A stretch of 64,000 nt of DNA from Saitoella complicata NRRL Y-17804 (Eukaryota; Ascomycota; Saitoellomycetes; Saitoellales; Saitoellaceae): the NCBI RefSeq assembly GCF_001661265.1, contig NW_017566994.1, forward strand, positions 558,001 through 622,000. The letters are read 5' to 3'. The notes below the pieces were generated by a model. That model worked only from the letters and a program-made list of their open reading frames with translations, did not search any database and had not been told where the DNA came from. Shown in pieces: positions 29,151 through 40,778 of this stretch (its first letter is position 1; each line of letters opens with the position of its first letter). A program made the position numbers and the translations under genes.

Positions 29151-31607
29151 ATGGAAGGCTCCCAAAGAAATGCCGAACTTGCTGCGAAAATGGAAGCATC
29201 ATACAAGACTGCTAAACGTCGTGCGACCAACACTCCACCCAACAAACGTGCCAGAACCAGCGATGGCGGATCAGCGCCGATGTCCATGGTTGTTAGTCCG
29301 CCACGGAGTAGGAATGAGGTTGTACAGCCAAAGACAGCACCGCAGGCGCTGCCGGCGCCGCCGAAGCCGTTGTTTAAGACATTGCCGAGTGGGATGATTA
29401 CGGTGGATCACGAGGCGCTTGCGCAGAAGCAGAGGCCGCCTGTTATTGTCAACGCGTCGCCGATCCCGCAACAGTCACCCGCAATCGGCGCGATGAGGCC
29501 CTCTGCATCGATGGCCAACCTATACAATCAGCCCCAGCCGGTGGTAGCGGCTACGCCGGAAGTCGTTGCGAGAGATACGAAGACTTGCCATCAATGCCGT
29601 CAACAGTTCCCACTCGACGCGACCCTCCAGTGCACCCGCCTCAAACAACGCGCCCGTACCTCACCCCTAATCCGCTGTACAATCACCTATTGCCCAAAAT
29701 GCCTCCTCAACCGCTACGACATCGATGCCACAGCCCTCATCGCGCGTGGCCGCACCCCGGGCGACACCGAAGGCAACAAACACGTCGGGGAAGATCAGTC
29801 GGTGTATTTTTTTGAATGTATGGTGTGTGCGGATCAATGCAACTGCTCGACATGTAGGAAGAAGAAGGGGCTACCCCCGCTTGGACAGCTGACGCAGGGG
29901 AAGGTCAAGCTGGCGGAGATGGGGAGGCAGAGGAGTCAAGGAGTTTACGAGCCTGCACCCGTGATTCGGGTTCCGGTCAGTGGTGCGCGGTCTCAGAGTA
30001 CGGTTGAACGCATACAGACTATTCGGGCGAACTTGCCTGTTGCGAGTGGAGATATGAGTATGGAGGGGAGTGAGGCGGGGGATGGGACGCCGGGTGTGCC
30101 GGGGAGTGCGGCGGGCAGTGTACATGGCGGTGAACTGGCGAGGGAGAAGCTGAAACCGGGGAGGAAGAAGGCGATATTTACGCAGCCAGAATGGAAGGTC
30201 GTCGATACGAGTGGAATGACCGACAAGGCTTTGTGGGGACGGTTGCAGATCAGGGAGTTTGTTCTGCGGTTCCAGGATCGGTTGAGGTTACCGCCGTTGC
30301 ATTTCAAGAATTTGAATCAGTTGGAGATGGTTCCGGCAACGGAGAAGGCGCTTGTGGTTGGCTTCATGAAGGCGTTGCATGATGATGACAATATCACGCC
30401 GGAGTCTCCGTTGACCGAGAACGTTGTGATGTACTATTTGAGGAAAGCAGAGAAGGTACGGACGAACAAAGATCCTAACAGCACGGAGTTATGGGAGGTC
30501 GTGCGGGAGTTGCTCGATCAAGTCGTCCACATCGATGAATGGAGCGGAGAATGGGACGAGGAGGAGGGTGTACCAGACGATGAAAAGATGTGGTACCTCC
30601 TCGCCATAATGGACCTCGTTAACGCCACCTCTCTTATCAAAGAAGAATGCGACGAAGCAATCGACGAAACGATGAAAGCCATCCGCGCCGACTGCCGAGC
30701 GAAGGTTCAACAAGCCTCCGCAGAGTTCCAGGCAAAGAAGGCGGAGTTGATGGCACAGCGTGATCCTTTGCAACTCATCGAGAAACCCGATAAAGAAACG
30801 AAGGAGAAGATCCAGGCGTTGACAAGTGCGATGACCGCGTTGGGGAAGGAGAATCGCGAGAAACAAGCGGCGGCGGAGTTGGGGGCGTGGTTGGCTGAGC
30901 GACGTGTCAGCCCGAGACTTGAGCCGTTGGGGAAGGATTTTGGTGGTTATACGTATTGGTGTTTTAACCAGCGGGCTAACGATGAGACGCGTGGATGGGG
31001 ATGTGGACTTTATCGTCGGAAGGAGGGTGAGGAGACATGGTGGAAGATTGAATCACCCGCGAAACTGGACCAACTTTGGCGTTGGTTCGAACAAGAAACA
31101 GCTGAGCGGTTCCCCTCTTCGACTGTGTCTGCTACGCCGGCACTAACAAAGGCTGCAGTACCTCAAAAGACGAGTGCGGAGCGGTATGCAGAGTTGATGA
31201 AACAACAGATGATGCCGCAGAGGGGTGCGATGCGGGTCGTTATCGGTGCTGGACCCGGTAGCCCCGCGACGAATGCTGGCCCGAGGACGGCGCAGGCGGG
31301 GCAGTTGGTTACGTTGCCGATTCAGCATATGCCTAAGACACAGGAAGCACCGAAGGGGGAGGATGTGGAGATGACGGATGTTCGTTTGCCTGCTGATTTC
31401 GATGAGGTAGGTGGGGATGTTAATATGGAGAATGGTGCACAGGAAGGAGGAGATGAGGAAGGGAAGGTTGAGATGGGGCTTACGGCGAGTGATATGAAGG
31501 ATTTTTGTGCGGAGATCAAGAAGGTTGCGGAGTTTGTAAGGGATACATGGGGGGAGGAGGATCCGGATGCTGAAGCCGCAGCAGCTGTCGAGGAACAACA
31601 GGCCTAG
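29151..31607 (+). CDS. zf-4CXXC_R1 chromatin protein (CDCA7-like finger)
   Basis: Intronless gene of 818 aa. Residues about 145-245 form a zf-4CXXC_R1 finger: CHQCRQQFP, then CTRLKQR, YCPKCLLNRY, FFECMVCADQCNCSTCRKKKG. This finger is shared with CDCA7, the partner of the HELLS/LSH remodeller, and with the MAOA repressor R1. A DDT/WHIM-like middle follows (EFVLRFQDRLRLPPLHFKN, then WYLLAIMDLVN) and a WHIM2-like block (LGKDFGGYTYWCFNQ, WWKIESPAKLDQLWRWF), seen in ISWI-partner proteins. A Lys/Arg-rich NLS-like stretch lies near residue 20-30 and the tail is acidic. The layout suggests a nuclear adaptor linking a chromatin or DNA mark to a remodeller. The role is inferred from domains only. Confidence 0.82.
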   Translation: MEGSQRNAELAAKMEASYKTAKRRATNTPPNKRARTSDGGSAPMSMVVSPPRSRNEVVQPKTAPQALPAPPKPLFKTLPSGMITVDHEALAQKQRPPVIVNASPIPQQSPAIGAMRPSASMANLYNQPQPVVAATPEVVARDTKTCHQCRQQFPLDATLQCTRLKQRARTSPLIRCTITYCPKCLLNRYDIDATALIARGRTPGDTEGNKHVGEDQSVYFFECMVCADQCNCSTCRKKKGLPPLGQLTQGKVKLAEMGRQRSQGVYEPAPVIRVPVSGARSQSTVERIQTIRANLPVASGDMSMEGSEAGDGTPGVPGSAAGSVHGGELAREKLKPGRKKAIFTQPEWKVVDTSGMTDKALWGRLQIREFVLRFQDRLRLPPLHFKNLNQLEMVPATEKALVVGFMKALHDDDNITPESPLTENVVMYYLRKAEKVRTNKDPNSTELWEVVRELLDQVVHIDEWSGEWDEEEGVPDDEKMWYLLAIMDLVNATSLIKEECDEAIDETMKAIRADCRAKVQQASAEFQAKKAELMAQRDPLQLIEKPDKETKEKIQALTSAMTALGKENREKQAAAELGAWLAERRVSPRLEPLGKDFGGYTYWCFNQRANDETRGWGCGLYRRKEGEETWWKIESPAKLDQLWRWFEQETAERFPSSTVSATPALTKAAVPQKTSAERYAELMKQQMMPQRGAMRVVIGAGPGSPATNAGPRTAQAGQLVTLPIQHMPKTQEAPKGEDVEMTDVRLPADFDEVGGDVNMENGAQEGGDEEGKVEMGLTASDMKDFCAEIKKVAEFVRDTWGEEDPDAEAAAAVEEQQA

Positions 31608-32782
31608 GTATGAGATGAGATGAGTGGTCATATGCAATGGGGAGTAGGTGCATAAAGAGTTTTGATTGTCTTTTGAATGGATACCTAAGTTAAGGGAGTA
31701 TACCACGAGGACGAGAAGGGGCAGGCGTCGGCTATAGGGCATAACTGTTACGTGAGAGAATTAATATGCATATTGGTTTGATATACAGAGTCTCGACGTC
31801 ACTCGACTTTACGTACATTTAAGGACGAACATAGGCATTTCTCAACTCCCTTCATGACGACATAGCCTTCCATGCATATGTCTCTCCCACCCTACGGTAA
31901 CCCTCTTCTCTCCCTAACCTTTCTTGCATTTTATTTTCGGTCAGTTTGGCCGGCGCGTAATTAGGCTCACCCCCAGGGCTTGGAATGAGGCGCGCGCTGC
32001 AGCTGATTGGGGCGTGACCGGATCAGTGAGTGGGTGATGGCGAAAGAGCTGGAAAGCGTCGGTTTTTGAGTAGAGATCAGCATGGGAAAAGGACTCACGG
32101 TGAGGAAAGCTTCCAATGTTAGCGTCCCTAATCTCAAGGGATCGACAGGAAGCCGAGATTGGGAGGGTGTACACGGACGTGAAGACGTGAGTGATCCAGT
32201 GGACGAGACAGAGGAAGTTCAGCGCGACTGTAGCATGCCATACGGTGCCATCTTCCAAGAATAGATCCTGCACCCCCAAATGGAAGCGTCACCTTCCCAT
32301 CGGAGCAGCAGTCAGAATCCCGATCTTACCTTTGCGCCACGCTCCGACTGGACTAGCACCACTGACGTTTAGGCGAAAGTGCGCAGATACCAAATCTGCC
32401 AACCTAAGAGCCGGCCGTATAGGAGGGGGAACAACCTGGAACTGGCCAGCTGCTCCAACGAACTACGACGACTCTTGCAACGTTCAGCTCGGCTTCAGCT
32501 TCAGGTCGTGCTGCCTTCGACATAGAAGATCACATTTCATTACCGGTTCCTCGGCATCAGCCCTCTTTCACGTGGACCAAACGGATCGTGCACCGTCCAT
32601 ACGCTCACACGTCCGCCTGACCAACCATACAACCCGCGACTCGACCGAACCTTAAACCAAAAAAAAACGCTCGTTCAAGCAGACCGATTTGATGAGTGCC
32701 TGAGCAGGTGGACGGCCCGTTCCATCTGTTTCTCGCGAACCCTTCTTCATTTCATTTAGCACAGCATACATTCACATCAAGT
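31608..32782. other. Long intergenic region with an exon-like leftover
   Basis: A 1.17 kb stretch. On the minus strand at about 32100-32275 there is a short open segment coding a hydrophobic, gene-like peptide (LEDGTVWHATVALNFLCL), bounded by a GTGCAG acceptor and a GTGAGT donor. No start or partner exons could be joined to it. The rest is AT-richer and shows no gene; the right end is a poly-A-containing leader for the DH-domain gene. Confidence 0.5.
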
Positions 32783-34771
32783 ATGAGTACAGCACCGACG
32801 ACTACGACGACCGCTGCGATCTCGCCCCTTCACCTCGATCTACCTTCTCCCACTCTCTCGATTCCGTATTCTGCACTTCATACGCCGGTTATGACGCCGT
32901 ATGCTTTGAACGACCTTCCGGTCCCGCCCTTGGATCAGTCGGATGGGACGTCGAGTTCGGGAGAGTCCATGAGGACGAGCGGAGAGTTGACCCTGGGAGG
33001 AGATCTCGCCATCGGCAGTGATAATACGCTCGTACAAGACGAGCCTGACCCCGTAGAAGAAAACGAGAGCCTACTTCCCACCAAAGTCGCGGGGATCCCG
33101 ACGCCATTCAGAGAGTTACCTCTCAGTCCGCCAAACTCGTCACCGCCGGCTACAGTGAAGAAGGTCAGTGGCGGAGTCATTCCGCAACCGACACTTTTAC
33201 GACGCGTTTCGAGTGCATTTAATCTGAATTATACTTCGCCTACACGTCGTCGACAGCGTACAGCATCTGCCGAGGGTGGGAACTTGCCTGAGGCGCTGGC
33301 GCCGACTGCACGACCATCACCGAGACGCTCACAGACAAACATTTTGGACGAAACCAGCCCGACAAAGCCTGGTAGGTCCATCAGGAGAGCCAGTGGTTTC
33401 TTTATGTCTCGTGATATTAGCCCGAGCCGACGAGGAAGCACAGGATGGTTCTCAAGCAACAGCAACAGCACAAACACAACTGCACCTACGAGTATCGTGC
33501 CTTCTCCTGTTGCGACCAGGGATGTCAGTAGGGATGTGTCTCCAGTTCGTGACAAGAAGACGAAGAAGCCCGCTTGGGGATTCGGACTCATGATGACGAA
33601 GATGGAGTCTGCTCCGGTGACCTCTGGGAAAGTTGAAACGCCTGGTGGAGTAGACATGAGGAGGGCGAAAACCGAGAAGGTTGAGAAAGTATCGAAGAAA
33701 AAGGAAAAGGAGAGGCCAAAGGTGGCCAAAGCTAAAACCATGACGACTCCCGCCGAAGCCGCCAAGGAGAAAGAGAAGGAAATTGAGAAAGCGAGGGATG
33801 AGGAAGTTCCGAAGTTGGAGGAACGACCGGCATTCTCGAGGAGCGCGACGTTGAGGAGGAGTTTCTCTGGATTCTTCGGAAATACGGGTCAAGCGGCCGA
33901 GGCGAAGAAGCGTCGCAGTGTTGGCTTAAAGATCGACACCGGCCTTAGTACCACCCCCGAGCGATGGCCTGGCTTTGCCGAAGGAGCGAGGTCGGCTCCC
34001 CTTTCGATGGGCCCCGTAACGCCACAGTACGAACTCGATGAAGACGAAGATGACGACACCATCGTCCTAGAATGTGATGCCTGTCTTTTGAGCGCCAAGC
34101 CCAAGTTCGCCGCCCGCGAATTCGTTGCTTCCGAGAGGCATTATCTTCGGGGTTTAATCATGCTCCACTCAATCATCTCCAACTCTAAGGACGCGAGCGA
34201 CCGCGAACACGCCACACATATCCTGAACTGTATCACGTCTTCACGCAAGCTTCTGGGATTGATCAAGTTAAGGCAGAGGGCGAATCCCGATGGACTCAAG
34301 ACTGCGATTTGCGAGAGCTTGTGTGAGTGTGAGGAGCAGTTGATGTCGCACTTCCAGGCGTATGTTCGATGGTATGCTCGTACGACCAAGGGTGGGTTGA
34401 GGGGCGGACAGAGAAGGTGGAGCTCGACTTGGTCGTCCGCATCTTCCGCCCGGCCTAACTTTCGCACGCCGGGTAATTCACCGGACAAGACCCCCGGTTC
34501 GGGTGAAGTCAGCGTTGAGAGGACCCTCAGCGACAAACAACGCGAACGTAAAGAAAAGAGGGTGAAAGAGATGGAGAGGCTTACTGTTGCAGACTTCTGC
34601 GTGAGTCCTGTGCAGAGGGTCGGCAGGTACTCCTTGCTTCTTCAGGAGATGAGGAAGAAGTTTGAGGAGACGGAGGAGGAAACAGGAATGTTTGAGAAGG
34701 CCTTGGAGACTGCTGAGCATCTCGCCGGAGCCTCAGACGTGGCTGCCGCGTTCGGCGCCTTGAAGAAATGA
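32783..34771 (+). CDS. Protein with a Dbl-homology (RhoGEF) domain
   Basis: Intronless gene of 662 aa from ATG 32783. The first 430 residues are low-complexity Ser/Thr/Pro and Lys/Glu-rich, with many SP sites and a charged coiled stretch (KVEKVSKKKEKERPKVAK). The C-terminal third holds a Dbl-homology domain: AAREFVASERHYLRGLIML is CR1, and SPVQRVGRYSLLLQEM is the CR3 helix that contacts the Rho GTPase. A Ser/Thr-rich insert splits the domain after YVRWYARTT. No PH domain follows; the protein ends 40 residues after CR3. It probably activates a Rho-family GTPase at sites of polar growth, or acts as a degenerate scaffold. Confidence 0.8.
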   Translation: MSTAPTTTTTAAISPLHLDLPSPTLSIPYSALHTPVMTPYALNDLPVPPLDQSDGTSSSGESMRTSGELTLGGDLAIGSDNTLVQDEPDPVEENESLLPTKVAGIPTPFRELPLSPPNSSPPATVKKVSGGVIPQPTLLRRVSSAFNLNYTSPTRRRQRTASAEGGNLPEALAPTARPSPRRSQTNILDETSPTKPGRSIRRASGFFMSRDISPSRRGSTGWFSSNSNSTNTTAPTSIVPSPVATRDVSRDVSPVRDKKTKKPAWGFGLMMTKMESAPVTSGKVETPGGVDMRRAKTEKVEKVSKKKEKERPKVAKAKTMTTPAEAAKEKEKEIEKARDEEVPKLEERPAFSRSATLRRSFSGFFGNTGQAAEAKKRRSVGLKIDTGLSTTPERWPGFAEGARSAPLSMGPVTPQYELDEDEDDDTIVLECDACLLSAKPKFAAREFVASERHYLRGLIMLHSIISNSKDASDREHATHILNCITSSRKLLGLIKLRQRANPDGLKTAICESLCECEEQLMSHFQAYVRWYARTTKGGLRGGQRRWSSTWSSASSARPNFRTPGNSPDKTPGSGEVSVERTLSDKQRERKEKRVKEMERLTVADFCVSPVQRVGRYSLLLQEMRKKFEETEEETGMFEKALETAEHLAGASDVAAAFGALKK

Positions 34772-36059
34772 AAGCTAGAAGTCGAAATCTAGGGGGAGCA
34801 TATATTCATCGGAGGAGGAGGATGACGAGCAAAACTATGTCGGGAGTGAATGTGAATCATAGAGGATATACGGGCTATGCATGTTAGTTTTGATCTTTTG
34901 TGGGGGCGTTATTCTGTTTTGCGCTATGCGTTCTTGGATGTGTTACTGGGATTTTATGTCGGCGTTGGGGCATTTCTAGGAATTATTAGATAGGAGGTGG
35001 TTGTAGGTAATGTGATTCTATTTTTTCTGTGTGATGATGTCTGTATTTCATCTGGGTTCATACTGCTGTAGGAAAATCATCTGGCGTCTGGTTTGTCTTG
35101 TATACTCCCGGGAATCCGGGTACAGGTAGTTGATCTAGCCATAGCTATAAAACTACAGAACATCGAGAGATTGGCCACAAGAACACGTATCGCTCGATGA
35201 TTTGACCGAAATGGAAGGACTCTGTCAAGCATCTCATTAACTACTAGCTCGCGGCATCTTGGGCGCAGCAGCTTTAGGTGTCTCCCATGGATTTGTCGAG
35301 GCACTATATTCCCACGTCTGAGCTTCACTTGCAAGGCCGGGCAAGTCTTTTGCACTCTTGAAATGGGTATCATGACAGTCATAAACGCAGTCAATTGGTA
35401 CAGACCAGAGTTTCAACAGCTGTTTGGGTCATAGCGAACCCATGAGAAATCGTCATGGAACTCCCAGCTATGTATTTGGATCTTTTTTTGGTATCGGGCG
35501 ATCGGGTTCGAGGATATCGATATCGATGTCGCAACATGCCCGATCATGAAATTTATTAAAGTCGCCCTCAAGTTTCCCTTTCATACCGTTCCATAGCTCC
35601 ATTGCGATCAAGACCTGGACGACTTCTATTCATAGAGACAAAACCTGCCGAACTTCTTGAAGTCTCTGGTTCTCTAATTGCCCAACAAATCTATTTTTAG
35701 CAGTCTTAACCTTGGTTACCTTGGCAATTCGACTTTGCCTCTACTAACGCATCTCGCCGCAGACCCCGTGCTTATTGTGCGTAGGAGGTCGTTAAGCCAC
35801 CTTCAGAAGCTGCAGAAAAACGAGGCCCAACCATACACCGTCCATAAACCCGCACGAACGTAGACGACGAAGACCGTAAAGAATCCTCTCGTTTCTTGGT
35901 CGAAGCGTTGCGTAGTCGTTATCACTTTCTTTCCTCCAGTTGCAGCTATCGATTTGCCGCTTCCGGAAGTGTTTGTTTACATCGCCTTTCTTTTTCCCGG
36001 CAGCGCCGGCATATAACCTCAACGTCTGACAACGACCGACAAACAGAACGATCGTTACA
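34772..36059. other. Long intergenic region before chitin synthase
   Basis: A 1.29 kb stretch. It probably includes a long 5' leader for the chitin synthase gene, as the 300 bp before its ATG are pyrimidine- and CG-rich. An alternating ATCGATATCGATATCG-like patch near 35510-35530 is notable. No gene is seen. Confidence 0.5.
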
Positions 36060-39000
36060 ATGAATCCTATGAACAGGTCGGTCTCCGATCTCGAGATGAT
36101 GGGCGGTACAGCCGGTGCCTCAACCTCTCTGGCTCGCTCCGGCTCTGGCATCAACCGCAAGAAGTCGCTCGTGCGGCCAGAACGTAACAGAGTCGACCCA
36201 GACCATCCCAACTACCAGTATCGTCAGCATGTACTTGCAACAAATGCGACAGTTATGCCTTCAGCAACAGGTGAAGTCCCAAGAGGCCCCATGACCGAGT
36301 TTGGAGAGAGCGAGTTCGACGCGGAGAGTACGAGCGACGGAATGGCAGCGGCGCTTGGTAAGGGAAGGGCTGCGCCAGTTAACGGCGGTAACGTGGCAGG
36401 AAAGATGAAGGGGAAAAGAGGTACAAAGTACTTTCGCAGGGATAACGAGACCGAGGCAAGTTTTTGGGCGGTATACTGTTCGTTGGTGACGTGTTGGATT
36501 CCCGGCACGGTACTTCGGTGGTGTGGTATACCCGGAAAACAGCAGCAAATGGCATGGAGAGAAAAGATTGGATTGATTTCGTGTATCTTGGCGATTGCCG
36601 CCATTGTCGGTTATCTTACCTTTGGTTTCACGGCGACCGTCTGTGGGTCACCTCGCCCCACTTATCGCATCAACGAAGTCAACACTGGTATGCTCATTAT
36701 CCACGGCCGCGCATACGATCTTTCTCAGTCGACGCATCCTGCTTTCCAGGGTAACCCTACCGGCGCCAACGTTCTGTTCAACCCTGTCAATGCTGGTGGT
36801 CAAGATGCTAGCTTCTTGTTCCAGAACGTCAACCACAAGTGCAAGGGTCTGATCACCAAGGTTTCCGGCTCTAGCATTCCTGAAGACTCCGATGGCAACT
36901 TGGGTTGGTATATGCCTTGTCACCTCCGCAACCAGGATGGATCAACGGCGGCGAACTTTACCTATGAGCATTACACTGGATACTCTTGTCACACCTCGAC
37001 CAATGCTCGCGATGCGTACTACAACCTCGACGTCGGCGGGGATGTTTACTTCACTTGGGACGATGTCAAGAACTCCTCTAGGAACTTGATGGTCTACTCT
37101 GGAGATGTTATCGACTTGGATCTCATCTCATGGCTTCCTGCTGACAATGTTACGTACCCCTCTGTTTTCGATGAATTGAAGAACGGCACCCTGAACGACA
37201 GATACCGCGGTGTTGACGTTACGCACGCTTTCTTGAAGACCGGCCAGAAGCACATCGGTGAATGTTTGAGCGATATCGCAAAGGTTGGTATGGTTGACTC
37301 TATCACTGTTGGTTGCATGGCTTCCAAGGTCGTCTTGTACGTCTCCCTTGTCTTCATCTTGGCTGTTGTCGCTGTTAAGTTCGTGTTGGCCTTGATCTTC
37401 GGATGGTTCCTCAGTCGCAGACTCGGGAATAACATGGCTAACATGACCAAGGAACAGCTCGAGGCGAGAAGGTTGGAGATTGAGGAGTGGTCAGACGATA
37501 TCTACCGTCCTGCGGCTGATGCTAACTTGCCTAACGTCATCGCTACTGGAGCTGCGGCTGTCAACAATGGTCGTCGTGCGTCTTTCTTGCCCACCAGCTC
37601 GAGGTTCGGTAACAGAGCTTCCTCCATTGCTCGTCCTGCTACCAGTGGTACTGCGTCCAACAAGAAGCAGCCGATCACCATGGCCATCCAACAACAGAAC
37701 CAGCGTCTTACCATGAACAATCAGAGTCGCGCGTCCCTCCTGGATCCCTCTTTCTTGCAGTCTACCACCAGTTTCGGAACTGGTGCCAGCGCATTCGATG
37801 TTGATGCCGCGCCTGGGCCTGCTGGGTTCGTGCACGAAGCTGTCGTTCCTCAGCCTCCGATTGAGTACCAACCTTTCAATTTCCCGCTTGCTCACACCAT
37901 CTGTCTCGTCACTGCTTACTCCGAATCCGCCGAGGGTATCCGCTCCACCTGTGACTCTCTCGCCACTACCGATTACCCCAACTCACACAAGCTCTTGCTC
38001 ATTATTTGTGATGGTCTCATCAAGGGTTCTGGTAACGATTTGACTACGCCCGATATCTGTTTGGCTATGATGAAGGACTTTGCTGTTCAGCCTGAGGAGG
38101 TCGAGGCTCACTCGTATGTCGCTATCGCGAACGGTGAGAAGAGGCACAACATGGCCAAAGTCTATGCCGGTTTCTACGACTACGATGACAGCACAGTCGA
38201 TTCCTCCAAGCAGCAGCGTGTTCCGATGATTCTTGTCGTCAAGAGTGGTACTCCTGCTGAGGCCACCGCCGGGAAGCCGGGTAACCGTGGTAAGCGTGAT
38301 TCTCAGGTCATCCTTATGAGTTTCTTGCAGAAGGTCATGTTCGATGAGCGTATGACAGAGCTCGAGTATGAAATGTTCAACGGGATCTGGAAGGTGACCG
38401 GTATTTCACCTGACCTTTACGAGATTGTTCTCATGGTGGATGCGGATACCAAGGTCTTCCCTGATTCTTTGACTCACATGGTTTCCACTATGGTCCGTGA
38501 TCCTGAGGTTATGGGATTGTGCGGTGAGACCAAGATTGCCAACAAGACGCAGTCCTGGGTTACTGCCATCCAGGTCTTCGAGTACTACATTTCTCACCAC
38601 TTGTCCAAGTCTTTCGAGGCTGTTTTCGGTATGGTCACCTGTTTACCCGGATGTTTCTGTATGTACCGTATCAAAGCCCCTAAGGGTCCTGCCGGTTACT
38701 GGGTTCCTATCTTGAACAACCCCGATATCGTTGCTCACTACTCCGAAAACGTTGTCGAAACCCTTCACCAGAAGAACTTGCTTCTTCTCGGAGAAGACCG
38801 GTTCTTGTCGACTCTTATGCTCAAGACCTTCCCGAAGAGGAAGATGATGTTCGTTCCGGCTGCTGTCTGTAAGACGGTTGTTCCTGATGAGTTCAAGGTT
38901 TTGTTGTCTCAGCGTCGTCGTTGGATTAACTCTACCGTGCACAACTTGATGGAGTTGGTCTTGGTCAAGGATCTTTGTGGTACTTTCTGCTTCTCTATGC

Positions 39001-39566
39001 AATTTGTTGTGTTCATCGAGTTGGTCGGGACGCTTGTCTTGCCGGCTGCTTTGGCTTTCACTTTGTACGTCGTTATCATCGCTATTGTCGCGAAGCCAGT
39101 ACCCATTATTCCTCTTGTGCTTCTCGCACTGGTTCTTGGCCTGCCGGCTGTCTTGATTGTTTTAACTGCCAAGCGTGCTTCTTACATCTTGTGGATGTTG
39201 ATCTACTTGATCTCCCTCCCCGTCTGGAATTTGGTGTTGCCATCATGGGCATTCTGGCATTTCGATGATTTCTCTTGGGGAGAAACTCGCAAGGTCATCG
39301 GTGAGGTCAAGGGTGAAGACCACGGTGGCAAGGAGGGAGAGTTCAACAGTGACATGATTGTCATGAAGAGATGGGGGGATTTCGAACGCGACAGGAGAAA
39401 GATGATGAGCCCCGGATCTGCCCCCTCCCCACAAGGCGGCAACGGATATTTGTCGCCAGTGAGCGAGAGTGTACTCGGTAACAGCAAGCAGTACGATTCA
39501 TTCCAGCAGATGGATCTAGGATTGGGAGAGAATGGCTCTTCGGAGGATTATGCTACGGCTAAGTAA
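36060..39566 (+). CDS. Class IV chitin synthase (Chs3 type)
   Basis: Intronless gene of 1168 aa, close to the 1165 of yeast Chs3. Two N-terminal membrane segments ([35 protein letters not shown]) precede a cytochrome b5-like lumenal domain. A third membrane helix near 440 leads to the cytosolic glycosyltransferase domain. Catalytic motifs in order: [25 protein letters not shown] at 912-914 and QRRRW at 951-955 followed by INSTVHN. The C-terminus has the translocation-channel helices and a Ser-rich tail. The enzyme extends beta-1,4-GlcNAc chains at the plasma membrane. Strong codon bias in the second half suggests high expression. Confidence 0.95.
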   Translation: MNPMNRSVSDLEMMGGTAGASTSLARSGSGINRKKSLVRPERNRVDPDHPNYQYRQHVLATNATVMPSATGEVPRGPMTEFGESEFDAESTSDGMAAALGKGRAAPVNGGNVAGKMKGKRGTKYFRRDNETEASFWAVYCSLVTCWIPGTVLRWCGIPGKQQQMAWREKIGLISCILAIAAIVGYLTFGFTATVCGSPRPTYRINEVNTGMLIIHGRAYDLSQSTHPAFQGNPTGANVLFNPVNAGGQDASFLFQNVNHKCKGLITKVSGSSIPEDSDGNLGWYMPCHLRNQDGSTAANFTYEHYTGYSCHTSTNARDAYYNLDVGGDVYFTWDDVKNSSRNLMVYSGDVIDLDLISWLPADNVTYPSVFDELKNGTLNDRYRGVDVTHAFLKTGQKHIGECLSDIAKVGMVDSITVGCMASKVVLYVSLVFILAVVAVKFVLALIFGWFLSRRLGNNMANMTKEQLEARRLEIEEWSDDIYRPAADANLPNVIATGAAAVNNGRRASFLPTSSRFGNRASSIARPATSGTASNKKQPITMAIQQQNQRLTMNNQSRASLLDPSFLQSTTSFGTGASAFDVDAAPGPAGFVHEAVVPQPPIEYQPFNFPLAHTICLVTAYSESAEGIRSTCDSLATTDYPNSHKLLLIICDGLIKGSGNDLTTPDICLAMMKDFAVQPEEVEAHSYVAIANGEKRHNMAKVYAGFYDYDDSTVDSSKQQRVPMILVVKSGTPAEATAGKPGNRGKRDSQVILMSFLQKVMFDERMTELEYEMFNGIWKVTGISPDLYEIVLMVDADTKVFPDSLTHMVSTMVRDPEVMGLCGETKIANKTQSWVTAIQVFEYYISHHLSKSFEAVFGMVTCLPGCFCMYRIKAPKGPAGYWVPILNNPDIVAHYSENVVETLHQKNLLLLGEDRFLSTLMLKTFPKRKMMFVPAAVCKTVVPDEFKVLLSQRRRWINSTVHNLMELVLVKDLCGTFCFSMQFVVFIELVGTLVLPAALAFTLYVVIIAIVAKPVPIIPLVLLALVLGLPAVLIVLTAKRASYILWMLIYLISLPVWNLVLPSWAFWHFDDFSWGETRKVIGEVKGEDHGGKEGEFNSDMIVMKRWGDFERDRRKMMSPGSAPSPQGGNGYLSPVSESVLGNSKQYDSFQQMDLGLGENGSSEDYATAK

Positions 39567-39851
39567 ACGCCGCCGCTTAGGAAGGATGTTTCTTGTATCG
39601 ATGTTATTGGTCTATATATGCAAGAGAGACTCTCAGATTATTACTATCCTAGTAGCTGAATAATATAGAGCTCTATCATCATAACTGACCTATTCTTCGC
39701 ACGGACTTCAGACCATCGGCAGGTGCAACGGCTCCGGCTACCGGCAGCAGCGCTAGCAGCCGCACCCCGGATTCTTGGCAGCTCGTACAAATAACAGTCA
39801 CCGCCAGAAGTCCAAATAGGTTGATCCTCGATCAGTTCTTTCATACACAGA

Positions 39852-40778
39852 ATGTCTTCTAAGATTGGATTCATCGGCCTTGGCGCAATGGGCGTCTGTA
39901 TGGCCGGCAACCTTATTTCTCACCACGGATCGTTGAATATTTACAATCGCACGTCCTCTAAAGCGGATGCCTTCAAAGCCTCGAACCAAAACGCAAAGGT
40001 CCACAACTCCGTTTCATCCCTCGTTGCAGCGAGTGATATCATCTTCAACTCCACCGCAAACGACGAAGCTGCTCTGAGTATCTTCAGAGAGATCACATCC
40101 AATGGAAGTGGAGAGGGAAGGGTCGTGGTTGATATGTCTACGCTATATCCGGATACTACTGCGGATTTGGAGCGTATGGTGAAGGCATGGGGTGGGAAGT
40201 TTTGCTGTGTACCGGTTATGGGGGCTCCGCACGCCGCAAAGACAGCGGGGTTGATTGCTATCATTTCTGGGGCTGACGCCGAGACGCGTGAGCAGTTGGA
40301 CAAAGTTATCGTTCCAGCTATCGCGAAGGCTAGTGTCGATGTTGGGGATGCAGTGCGTACTGGTGCAACGCTCAAGCTGTTGGGTAATTTCCTCGTCGTC
40401 GGGATCATCGAGCTCTTAGCTGAGGCCATGACTTTGGCAACGAAAACCGGGGTCCCGAGGTCTACATTTTACGAGATGATCAAACTTTTCCTCCCTGCGC
40501 CCTCGTTTATTGGCTACAGCCGTACTACCTCTGAGATGTCATTCACGCCTACAACCGGCCTCAATATCCCACTTGGCCAGAAGGACGTTGGCCACATCTC
40601 TCGATTGGCGGACGAGCACGGCGTCGAGGCACCGAGTTTGCGTGCCGCAAAGAGGCATCTGGATATTGCTCAGGAGGAGGCTGGAGAGAGAGCTGGTGAG
40701 GTAGACTGGAGTAGTTTGGTTGTTGGCGCCAGGAAGTTGGCTGGGCTTGGTGTGTGGGGGGATGAGGAGAAGAAGTAG
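39852..40778 (+). CDS. Beta-hydroxyacid dehydrogenase (3-hydroxyisobutyrate type)
   Basis: NAD(P)-dependent beta-hydroxyacid dehydrogenase of 308 aa without introns. It has the N-terminal Rossmann loop GFIGLGAMGVCMAGNL, the substrate region VDMSTLYPDT and VPVMGAPHAAKTAGL, and GATLKLLGNFL with the catalytic Lys. No mitochondrial presequence is visible before the Rossmann motif, so it may be cytosolic. The substrate may be 3-hydroxyisobutyrate or a related short acid; these paralogues are numerous in fungi and cannot be separated by eye. Confidence 0.87.
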   Translation: MSSKIGFIGLGAMGVCMAGNLISHHGSLNIYNRTSSKADAFKASNQNAKVHNSVSSLVAASDIIFNSTANDEAALSIFREITSNGSGEGRVVVDMSTLYPDTTADLERMVKAWGGKFCCVPVMGAPHAAKTAGLIAIISGADAETREQLDKVIVPAIAKASVDVGDAVRTGATLKLLGNFLVVGIIELLAEAMTLATKTGVPRSTFYEMIKLFLPAPSFIGYSRTTSEMSFTPTTGLNIPLGQKDVGHISRLADEHGVEAPSLRAAKRHLDIAQEEAGERAGEVDWSSLVVGARKLAGLGVWGDEEKK

